From: Rhizomonospora bruguierae
Lineage (GTDB): Bacteria > Actinomycetota > Actinomycetes > Mycobacteriales > Micromonosporaceae
Length of the DNA stretch: 36,705 nt
Assembly (NCBI RefSeq): GCF_018397995.1
Contig: NZ_BBQH01000087.1
Span: 1 to 36,705 of the forward strand
Direction of reading: 5' to 3'
Positions 15,706 to 22,674 of the stretch are shown here, piece by piece. Made by a program: the position numbers and the translations under genes. The notes under the pieces were generated by a model that ran no database searches, was not told where the DNA came from, and worked only from the letters and a program-made list of their open reading frames with translations. Within the stretch, counting starts at the first letter, position 1. Every line of letters starts with the position of its first letter.

Positions 15706-18072
15706 CTAGCTGGCCAGCCGGAGCAGGGCCGCGGCGCGCGCGGTGTCGTCCCCGACCGCCTCGCCCACGTCGGCGGCCTCCTGCCAGTACCGGCGGGCCT
15801 GCTCGGGGCGGTCGACGGCGAGCGCGGCGTCGCCCAGGTACAGCAGGGTGCGCCCGAGGGCGGCGTCCGGGTCGCGCCGCTCGCGCAGCCGGCGGGCCTC
15901 GGTGAGCAGGTCGTGCGCCCGGTCGCCGCGCGGCGGGTCCGCACTGACCAGCATGGCGCCCGTGTTGAGCAGGGCGGCGGCCCGGCCCGCCTCGTCGCCG
16001 AGGCGCTCGTACTCGGCCAGGGCGGCCCCGCCGGCGTGCGCCGCGTCCAGGTGCTCACCCAGCCGCCACTGGGCGAGGACGAGGTTGGTCAGCGCGGCGG
16101 CGTACCCACGCCGCTCGCCGATGCCGTCGAACGTGTTGGCCGCCCGGACCAGGTGGTGGCGGGCCCGCGCGGCGTCGTCCCGGGCCAGGTACGCCGCGCC
16201 CAGCCCCAGTTCCGTCAGGCCCTGCCCGGCCCGGTCGGCGGGGGAGCGGTGCCGGCGGGCGCGTTCCAGGTACTCGATGGCCAGGTCGACGTCGCCCTGG
16301 TCGAGCAGGGCCAGGCCGAGGTTGGTGCCGGCCTGGCCCTGGCCGCGGCGCGGGCGCTCGGTGACGGCCAGGGTGAGCGCCGCGGTGGCGCCCCGGGGGT
16401 CGCCGCGGCGGCGGCGGATCACGCCGATCTCGTTGTGCGCCCAGCCCGCCACCGTGGGTCGGTCGCCCGCCGTGGGGGTGCCGAGGACCGCGACGCAGAC
16501 CTCCTCCCAGTGCGCGAGATCGTCTTCGTGGGCGTACCACAGGCACAGCGCGGCGGCGAGCCGGAACCACCAGCGGCGCAGCGTGCGCGGCAGCGGGTCG
16601 CCGACGCCGGGCGGGCCGGCGGCGTTGACCACCAGCTCGCGCAGCAGGTCGTGGTTGAGGGTGAACCAGTCGTCCGGGTCGTCGTCCAGGTGCAGGCCGG
16701 CCGGTCCGGGGACGGCGGCGACGGCCAGCGTGGCGGCCAGCCGCTCGGCCCGGCGGGCCAGGTGCCGGACCAGCCCCGCCTGCGCGCGGACCCGGCGCCG
16801 GGCGGGCTCGTCATCGCGCAGATGCAGCCGGGCCAGCGCCGCCAGCAGGGGCCGCACGTGGTAGCGGTCGCCCTCGGCGGAGGCGACGAACGCGCCGGCG
16901 GCCAACTCGTCCAGCAACTGGCCCACCTTGCCGACGGGCCAGCGGGTCAGCGCGGCGATCGGTTCCCGGCCCAGCGGGCGGGGTGCCAGCGACAGCAGCC
17001 GGAACAGCCGTCGCCCCGGGCGGCTCAGCGCCCGGTAGGCGGAGTCCCGCCGGGTCAGCAGGGCCAGCGCCTCGGCGTACGGGACCGGCAGGTGCGGCGG
17101 CGCGACCACCGCGCGGCGCAGGGTGGCCAGCAACTCGTCGGTGCGCCACCCGTGCCGGGCGGACCGGTACCCCAGCGCGCGGACGATGCGCGGCTGCCGC
17201 CCGCACAACTCGACCAGTTCGCCGACCGCCGGGTCGGTGCGCGGGTCGGCGCGGCGGGTGCGGCCGATGCCGCCGTCGTGCGCCGCCGCCGCGAACATCT
17301 CCACCGCGTCCCGGGCGTCCGGCTCCTCCAGCCAGCGGATCGCCACACCGTCCAAGGTGGTCAGTTGCGGCGAGCCGGCGAACAGCAGCCGGCAACTCGG
17401 CGCGGGCGGGAGCAGGGCGCGCACCTGGGCGTCGGAGGCCACATTGTCCAGCACCAGCAGGGTCTGCTTGTCCGCGAGCGCGTGGCGGATGGCGGCGCCG
17501 GCCGCCTGGAGATCCTGCCAGCGGGCCGAGCGCGGCGGCGGGGTGCCGAGCTTGCGGCCCAGCGCGCCGAGCACCTGGCGGGGGCTGAGCTGCCGGCCGG
17601 CGCCGCGCAGGTCCAGGTACACCGGGCCCTCGTCGAACCGGTCCCGCACCACGTTGGCCGCCTGCACCGCGCAGGTCGAGGTGCCCACGGCGCGGCGCCC
17701 CACCACGGCCACCGCGTGCTCGTCCTCCAGCGCCGCGATGATCCAGTCCAGGTCGGCGCGGCGGCCGGTGAAGCCCGACGTGTACGGCAGGTCCGTGGGC
17801 ACGCCCGGGCTCTGCTCCGGTACCGACTCGGCCGGGTCCGCCGCCCGCTGCTGCTGGGCGAGCCGGCGCCGGCGCCAGTCCAGCAGCGCCAGGCCGCCGC
17901 CGCCCAGCGCGGTCATCCCGACGAACGACCAGGTGAGCGCGTTGAGGTTGCTGCCGACCAGGTTCGCCACCACGTTGCTGGCGATGCTGCTGACGAACGA
18001 GCCCGCCGCGATGGCCGCGGTCACCACCCACTGCCAGCGCGGCGTGCGCGGGGAACCGCCCGGCGCGCTCAC
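15706..18072 (-). CDS. membrane-anchored STAND (NB-ARC-like) TPR protein with degenerate P-loop
   Basis: A 788-residue protein. Two hydrophobic segments lie at the N-terminus (WVVTAAIAAGSFVSSIASNV and LTWSFVGMTALGGGGLALLD), then a STAND-type NTPase module: GFTGRRADLDWI, a P-loop position reading GRRAVGTST, VYLDLRGAG, and the Walker B strand TLLVLDNV. A winged-helix-like part follows, then TPR-type helices to the end (GTNLGLALLDQGDVDLAIEY, GRTLLYLGDAALAVDRPEQA). The P-loop lysine is replaced by Thr (GxGKT/S expected), so ATP binding may be weak or lost. GTG at 18072 overlaps the permease stop (GTGA), so it is the last gene of a translationally coupled operon with an ABC-type importer. STAND-TPR proteins usually sense a ligand or assemble a complex; a link to the transporter is inferred from gene order. 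Confidence 0.82.
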   Translation of the reverse strand: MSAPGGSPRTPRWQWVVTAAIAAGSFVSSIASNVVANLVGSNLNALTWSFVGMTALGGGGLALLDWRRRRLAQQQRAADPAESVPEQSPGVPTDLPYTSGFTGRRADLDWIIAALEDEHAVAVVGRRAVGTSTCAVQAANVVRDRFDEGPVYLDLRGAGRQLSPRQVLGALGRKLGTPPPRSARWQDLQAAGAAIRHALADKQTLLVLDNVASDAQVRALLPPAPSCRLLFAGSPQLTTLDGVAIRWLEEPDARDAVEMFAAAAHDGGIGRTRRADPRTDPAVGELVELCGRQPRIVRALGYRSARHGWRTDELLATLRRAVVAPPHLPVPYAEALALLTRRDSAYRALSRPGRRLFRLLSLAPRPLGREPIAALTRWPVGKVGQLLDELAAGAFVASAEGDRYHVRPLLAALARLHLRDDEPARRRVRAQAGLVRHLARRAERLAATLAVAAVPGPAGLHLDDDPDDWFTLNHDLLRELVVNAAGPPGVGDPLPRTLRRWWFRLAAALCLWYAHEDDLAHWEEVCVAVLGTPTAGDRPTVAGWAHNEIGVIRRRRGDPRGATAALTLAVTERPRRGQGQAGTNLGLALLDQGDVDLAIEYLERARRHRSPADRAGQGLTELGLGAAYLARDDAARARHHLVRAANTFDGIGERRGYAAALTNLVLAQWRLGEHLDAAHAGGAALAEYERLGDEAGRAAALLNTGAMLVSADPPRGDRAHDLLTEARRLRERRDPDAALGRTLLYLGDAALAVDRPEQARRYWQEAADVGEAVGDDTARAAALLRLAS

Positions 18073-19865
18073 CGGATCGACCCCGAGACCAGGCCGGCGA
18101 CCACCTGCCGGCGGAACACCACGACCAGCACCAGCGGCAGCGCCGAGGCGATCACCGAGCCGGCCGCGAGCGGCCCGCCGGCGGTGACGAACTGCCGGGC
18201 CTGCCCGTACAGCAGCAACCCGAGCGGGGTGGCGTCGGGGCCGCCGAACAGCAACCCCACCACGAAGTCGTTCCACACCTGGACGAACTCCAGCACGCAC
18301 ACCGCCACCACCGCGGGGACCGTGGCCGGCGCGAGCCGCCACAGCACACTCCACTCACGACGGACGGCCAGCCGGGCCTCGCGGACCCGCCGGGGCGGCA
18401 CGTCCGCGAGCGCGTTGCGCAACAACAGGATCGCGAACGGCACCCCCAGCGCCACGTGCACCAGACCCAGGCCCACAACGCTGCCGGCGAGCCCCACCGC
18501 GTCCAGGATCTCCTTGATGGGGCCCGCCACCACCTGCGTCGGCACCACCGCCGAGGCCAGGATGAGCACGCCGGACACCTGCGCGCCGGGCGGCGCCAGC
18601 CAGGCCAGGGCGTACGCGGCGAGCAGCGCGACCACGAGCACCACGGCGGTCACCGCCGCGGCCAGCGCCGCCGTCAGCCCCAGCGAACGGCTCAGCTCCG
18701 AGCTGGCCAACTCCTCGCGGTACGAGTCCAGGCTCGGCGCCCGGCTCCACCAGCCGGAGGCGGCGGCGTCCAAACGGGTGTGCAGCGACGTGGCGATCAG
18801 CACGACCAGCGGGATGAGCCAGAGCACGGCGGCGAGCGGCGGCACGATCCGCCGCAGCCGGCCCGGGCGGGGACGCTCGGCGGACGGCGCCGGGCTCCGG
18901 GTGGCGGGCTCGGGTGGCGGCCACGCCTGCCGGGAGAACCAGGCCGCGCCGAGCATCCCGAGCGCGACCGCGGCCAGCCACACCACACCCAGGGCGGCCG
19001 ACTGCCCCCGGGTCGTGCCGCCGGTCTGCCACACCCGCACGGCAAGCACCGACGCGTCGTCCACGGCGGAGCCCGGAGCCATCATGAGGATCAGGTCGAA
19101 GGTGCGGGCGGTGGCGAGCGCGACCAGCGCGAAGACGATGGCGACCGTGCGGCGCAGCAGCGGGCGCCAGGTGCCGTCGAGGAACACGTCCCGGCGGGTG
19201 CCGCCGTGCGCCCGCACCGCGTCGGCCAGGCCGGTGGGCACCAGGTCCAGCGCCGCCCGGAACACCAACACGGCCAGCCCCACCCAGGCCCAGACGAACG
19301 CCGACATCAGCGCCACGGTGATCAGCCGGGGACCGAGCCAGGACGGTACCGCGTCGGGGTCGGCACCGACCAGCCGGAACACGGCGGCGACCAGCGCGGT
19401 GAGCGTGCCCCGCCGCGGCTCCGGGTCGTAGAGCAGGTGGAACGCCACGCCCGTCACCACCAGCGGCAGCGCGATCGGGGCGACCAGCACCAGGGTCACC
19501 CAGCGCCCGCCGGGCGCCCGCCGGGTGGCGGCGGCCAGCACGTACCCGAGCAGCGTCACGATCGACGGGACCACGACCGCCCACAGCAGCGTGCGACCCA
19601 CCACCGCCCAGGCGCCCTCGGCGTTCAGGGCGGCGTGGAAGTGCGCGGTACCGACCCAGCCATTCTCATCCGTGACGCTGGCCAGCACGGTCCGCAGCAC
19701 CGGCCAGAGCACCAGCGACACGAGCAGCACCGCCGCCGGCAGCAGCAACAGCGACGCGACCCCGGCGGTCGGGTACGCGCGGCCCCGGCGCGGCGGTCCG
19801 ATGTCGTCCAGCAGGACCGCCTCGCCGAGCAGCGCCGTCGGCCGGTGCCGGTGTTCCCGGCTCAT
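18069..19865 (-). CDS. sugar-type ABC permease, two MalF/MalG-like halves fused
   Basis: A 598-residue inner-membrane protein containing what is normally two permease subunits of a carbohydrate (CUT1) importer. The first half runs to about residue 310 and has an EAA-like cytoplasmic loop at about 214-240 (ADAVRAHGGTRRDVFLDG). A Pro/Arg-rich linker of about 30 residues follows, then a second half with six predicted spans and a second loop (REARLAVRREWSVLWRLAP). In both loops the conserved EAA-x3-G core is altered, the first reading ADA-x3-HGG and the second lacking the glycine. ATG at 19865 overlaps the stop of the solute-binding protein gene (ATGA), and its own stop overlaps the STAND/TPR start. 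The substrate is unknown; sugar is suggested only by family resemblance. Confidence 0.85.
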   Translation of the reverse strand: MSREHRHRPTALLGEAVLLDDIGPPRRGRAYPTAGVASLLLLPAAVLLVSLVLWPVLRTVLASVTDENGWVGTAHFHAALNAEGAWAVVGRTLLWAVVVPSIVTLLGYVLAAATRRAPGGRWVTLVLVAPIALPLVVTGVAFHLLYDPEPRRGTLTALVAAVFRLVGADPDAVPSWLGPRLITVALMSAFVWAWVGLAVLVFRAALDLVPTGLADAVRAHGGTRRDVFLDGTWRPLLRRTVAIVFALVALATARTFDLILMMAPGSAVDDASVLAVRVWQTGGTTRGQSAALGVVWLAAVALGMLGAAWFSRQAWPPPEPATRSPAPSAERPRPGRLRRIVPPLAAVLWLIPLVVLIATSLHTRLDAAASGWWSRAPSLDSYREELASSELSRSLGLTAALAAAVTAVVLVVALLAAYALAWLAPPGAQVSGVLILASAVVPTQVVAGPIKEILDAVGLAGSVVGLGLVHVALGVPFAILLLRNALADVPPRRVREARLAVRREWSVLWRLAPATVPAVVAVCVLEFVQVWNDFVVGLLFGGPDATPLGLLLYGQARQFVTAGGPLAAGSVIASALPLVLVVVFRRQVVAGLVSGSIR

Positions 19866-21145
19866 CGCCCGGCTTCCCGGATCGCCGCCGCCGCCCGCTC
19901 CATCCGCTCGACCGCCCGGCTGACCGCCGCCTCGCGGGCCCACCGGTTGACCGTCACGTCGGCGAAGAAGTCCTGCAGGATCTGCCAGCTGCCCTGCCCG
20001 TCCGCCCCGGTCAACGCGCCGGGCAGCCGGTCGGACAGGTCGAAGCGAACCTCCTCCTCGGAGGTCAGCTGGGACGCGAGCTCGGCCGCCAGCGGGGTCG
20101 GGTACCGGTGGGTGTCGACGAACCGGTTCGGCGACAGGTACCCGCCGGCGGCGACCCACGGGCGGAATGCCTCCGCGGTCACCAGCCAGTTCACCAGTTG
20201 GCGCCCCGCGACCGAACCCCTGAACACCACCGCGGCGTCGCCGCCGACCACCAGCGGCAACCGCACCGGCTCCTCCGCGGTGCCGGTTGGGCGGCCGGGG
20301 AAACGGAACGGCTCCGCCGCCGCGGCCCGCGGCCGGTACCGCTCGACCACGCTGGCCACGAAGTCGCCCTCGAACACCATCGCCGCCTGCCGGGTGGCGG
20401 TGACCTGGAGAACCGACTCCTCGTTCTGGGTCAGCAGCGCGCGGCGGCCACCCCCGGGGAACACGTCCGGCGTGGCCCACAGCTCGGCCAGGTCCGTGAA
20501 CGCCTGTCGGACCCGCCCGTCCGTCCATGGCCGCTCGCCGCGCGCCAACTGGTCGTACTCGTCCGCGGAAAGCAGCACCGCCAGCCGGTTCTCCAGCCAG
20601 TCGGTGAGCACCCAGCCGTCCGCGGCGCCGATCGCGAGCGGCCGCGGCCCGGTCGCCGCCGCGAGGTCGCGGACCAGGGTGACGAAGCCGGGCCAGTCCT
20701 GCGGCGGGCTGGGCAGCGTGCCGGGCACCCGCCAGATCAGCGACTTGTGCGCCGCCTTCACCCACACCCCGTGCAGCGCGCCGTCCGCGTACAACAACTG
20801 CGCCCAGCGCGGCGTGAACGCGCTGGCCAACGCGTCGTCGAGCGGCTCGAGCCAGCCGGCCCGCGAGTAGTCGGCGACCAGACCCGGCCGGGACAGGACC
20901 GCCACATCCGGCGTGGTCCCGGCGGCCCGCCGGGCCTGCAGCAGGGCATCAATGTTGTCGCCCGCGCTGATCACCTCGACCGGCTGCCCGTACCCGCGCA
21001 GCACCCGCCGGAACAGCTCCAGTTCCCGCCCGCTCCACACCACCATGACCTGCACGCCCCGGTTGCCCGGCCCGCAGGCGCCCAACGCCGTGGCCGCCGT
21101 GGCCATCCCGGCCGCCCGGAGCACCGTGCGCCGCGTCGCCCTCAC
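19862..21145 (-). CDS. extracellular solute-binding lipoprotein, Tat-type signal
   Basis: A 427-residue family 1 solute-binding protein. The N-terminus VRATRRTVLRAAGMATAATA has a twin-arginine motif (RRTVLRA), and the lipobox LGAC gives a lipid-attached Cys at about residue 24, so a folded lipoprotein outside the membrane is predicted. The body has family features: LLQARRAAGTTPDVAVLS early, a hinge with MVFEGDFVASVVERY, and VVFRGSVAGRQLVNWLVTAE towards the C-terminus. Such proteins deliver sugars or similar solutes to the permease. GTG at 21145 overlaps the stop of the ABC protein (GTGA) and the gene's own stop overlaps the permease start, so all four genes appear coupled. The ligand cannot be read from the sequence. 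Confidence 0.85.
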   Translation of the reverse strand: MRATRRTVLRAAGMATAATALGACGPGNRGVQVMVVWSGRELELFRRVLRGYGQPVEVISAGDNIDALLQARRAAGTTPDVAVLSRPGLVADYSRAGWLEPLDDALASAFTPRWAQLLYADGALHGVWVKAAHKSLIWRVPGTLPSPPQDWPGFVTLVRDLAAATGPRPLAIGAADGWVLTDWLENRLAVLLSADEYDQLARGERPWTDGRVRQAFTDLAELWATPDVFPGGGRRALLTQNEESVLQVTATRQAAMVFEGDFVASVVERYRPRAAAAEPFRFPGRPTGTAEEPVRLPLVVGGDAAVVFRGSVAGRQLVNWLVTAEAFRPWVAAGGYLSPNRFVDTHRYPTPLAAELASQLTSEEEVRFDLSDRLPGALTGADGQGSWQILQDFFADVTVNRWAREAAVSRAVERMERAAAAIREAGR

Positions 21146-21804
21146 GACTGCGGCCCCGCCGTGGTCGCCTGCTGCTGCCGGGCCGGCGAGACCGGCGTGA
21201 CCGCCCGGTCGAGCTGCGCGGCCAGCGCCGCGGAGCCCGTGCACACCAGCACGGCCGGGTCGAGCGCGGCCGGCGAGGTCGCCCGGTCCAGCATCTCCCG
21301 CAGGCTCTCCGCACCGTCGCCGCCGTCGGGCAGGTCCACGATGAGCACCTCGGGCAGGCACGCCACGGCGCGCGCCACCGCCGCCCGTAATCGCTGCCCC
21401 GCCGAGAGCTGATGCGGCCGCAGGTGCAGCGTCGGCACCAGCTCCAGTCGCTCGGTCAGCGATGTCACCCACGACTGCGCCAGCCCGTGCACCCGCTCCC
21501 GCCGCCGCAGCCCGTACTCCACGTTCTGCGCCACCGTCAGGTGCGGCAGCAGCGCCCCGCCGCACGGCACGTACCCGATCTGCCGCCGCACCGGAGGATC
21601 GCCGGTGACATCCCGATCGCCGACCAGAATCCGCCCGCTCGCCGGCCGGCTGAGCCCGACCAACGTCCGCGCGGTGGCGGTACCGACCTCGACCGGGCCC
21701 AGCAGCGCGACCCGCTCCCCGGAGCGCATCCGCAACGGCACGCCGGCACGGCCGCCGGGCGGCACGGCGACCACAAGATCGACCAGGCTCAGCGTCGCCG
21801 TCAC
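21142..21804 (-). CDS. ABC-ATPase-like protein with degraded catalytic motifs
   Basis: About 220 residues in the fold of an ABC importer ATPase but with almost every catalytic position changed. Walker A reads GPVEVGTAT where GxxGxGK[ST] is expected (Lys to Thr). The Q-loop reads YVPCGGALLPHLTVAQNVEYG, given here as YVPCGGALLPHLT, with Cys for Gln. Walker B is LIVDLPDGG, with Leu for the catalytic Glu. The switch region VLVCTGSAALAA has no His. The signature LSAGQRLRAAVARA is kept. It also lacks the roughly 100-residue regulatory C-terminus of MalK/MsiK-type ATPases. The start is uncertain: GTG at 21804 is used because a promoter-like pair lies just upstream, but GGGGAG directly abuts it. It is probably a non-hydrolysing partner, with a housekeeping ATPase such as MsiK powering transport, or the system does not transport. 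Confidence 0.75.
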   Translation of the reverse strand: MTATLSLVDLVVAVPPGGRAGVPLRMRSGERVALLGPVEVGTATARTLVGLSRPASGRILVGDRDVTGDPPVRRQIGYVPCGGALLPHLTVAQNVEYGLRRRERVHGLAQSWVTSLTERLELVPTLHLRPHQLSAGQRLRAAVARAVACLPEVLIVDLPDGGDGAESLREMLDRATSPAALDPAVLVCTGSAALAAQLDRAVTPVSPARQQQATTAGPQS

Positions 21805-21821
21805 CTCCCCGGATCCGCAGA

Positions 21822-21850
21822 ACCGTAACCGGACCGCTACAGTCGCGCAA
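21822..21850 (-). promoter_or_regulatory. possible promoter of the ABC/STAND operon
   Basis: On the minus strand TTGCGC (21850-21845) and TACGGT (21827-21822) are separated by 17 bp. Transcription would start near 21815, giving a very short leader before GTG 21804. From here to the repeats at 22038 I see no gene. Confidence 0.35.
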
Positions 21851-22037
21851 CCCCGCCACGCGGCGTCGCCGGTCCGTCCATAGTGGCGCAGCCACGCGGG
21901 CCCGCGGTCACGCGCCCCGGCCTCCGGCCCCGGCAGGGCAGGTAATGCCGCCGCGCCACTCTGCTCTGCTCCCCAGGAGGAAACACTGAGCGGCCCATTG
22001 GCATCGTGGTACCGGCACGCCGATTTTTGGCCTGTCA

Positions 22038-22081
22038 TGTCCCGGTAGATGTGTCAAGGCGGTGTCCCGGTACTTGTGTCA
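22038..22081. repeat. two 19-bp direct repeats resembling insertion-sequence ends
   Basis: TGTCCCGGTAGATGTGTCA at 22038-22056 and TGTCCCGGTACTTGTGTCA at 22063-22081 match at 17 of 19 positions and are spaced 25 bp apart. They start with TG and look like the terminal repeats of IS481/IS3-like elements of actinomycetes (resemblance, not a database match). They lie exactly where the DUF3159 gene loses its C-terminus, so they probably mark the scar of an insertion that was later lost. No transposase gene remains. Confidence 0.55.
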
Positions 22082-22608
22082 TGGGGTTGGGGGGCCACGC
22101 CCAGGGCGACCACCAGGTCCCCCTCGTACAGCGGGAGGAACACCGCGACCCGCAGGGCGTACTGGGCCGTCCAGACGAGGCTGCCGCGGCCGTAGGCGCG
22201 CGGCAGGTCCGGGTCACGCCGCCAGCGGGTGCGCTGGCCGAGGACGATGCCGACGATCACGCCGAGCAGTGGCCACCGGATGGCGGTGCTGACCGCGAAC
22301 AGCAGCGCGCTCGCCGCGTTCGCGAACAGTTGTAGCAGGAAGAAGTCGGCGGCGCGGCCGGTGCGCAGGGCGATCAGCGCCGCCACGCACACGCCGATCA
22401 GGCCGATCAGTACCGCGCGGGGGCGGTCGGCCCGGTACAGCCGCCACGCCGCCACGGCCAGGCCGACCGCCAGCGCCGTGACCGCGCCGGCGAGCACCGA
22501 ACGGCCGGACGCCAGCCAGCCCGCGACGAAGCCGAGCGGGGGCAGGCTGGCGTCCACCGCGCCGCGCCGCCCGCCGAGCAGGTCGGCCAGGGACTCCTGC
22601 GCCGTCAC
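22054..22608 (-). CDS. DUF3159 membrane protein, C-terminally truncated
   Basis: A 184-residue membrane protein of the actinobacterial DUF3159 family (function unknown). It begins with the typical ESLADLLGGRRGAVDASLPP and has about four or five hydrophobic segments and the family block AYGRGSLVWTAQYALRVAVF. After YEGDLVVALGVA the family normally continues into one more membrane helix; here it runs into PQPHDTSTGTPP and stops inside the IS-end-like repeats. The gene therefore seems cut by about 30 residues and may be non-functional. GTG at 22608 is chosen because GGGAGA lies eight bases upstream. It follows the hydrolase gene on the same strand by 66 bp. Confidence 0.75.
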   Translation of the reverse strand: MTAQESLADLLGGRRGAVDASLPPLGFVAGWLASGRSVLAGAVTALAVGLAVAAWRLYRADRPRAVLIGLIGVCVAALIALRTGRAADFFLLQLFANAASALLFAVSTAIRWPLLGVIVGIVLGQRTRWRRDPDLPRAYGRGSLVWTAQYALRVAVFLPLYEGDLVVALGVAPQPHDTSTGTPP

Positions 22609-22674
22609 CTGCTTCGTCTCCCGCTCCCTCAATCGGGAAGCGTATCCGGGTGGGATCGGGCGTAGCGGGACTGC

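Noticed and set aside
14109-15905. Plus-strand frames with leucine- and phenylalanine-containing five-residue repeats, reminiscent of pentapeptide repeat proteins
   Set aside because: The 15-bp repeat is open in all frames. The minus-strand frame has a good ribosome binding site, a membrane helix and a Cys-bearing domain; the plus frames do not.
15655-19431. Plus-strand open frame of over 1,200 codons
   Set aside because: Antisense to the STAND/TPR and permease genes; no domain signals.
21805-22037. N-terminal extension of the ABC-like protein up to about 22038
   Set aside because: The open frame continues, but its residues do not look like any ABC N-terminus, and a promoter-like pair lies at 21822-21850, so the short form is preferred.
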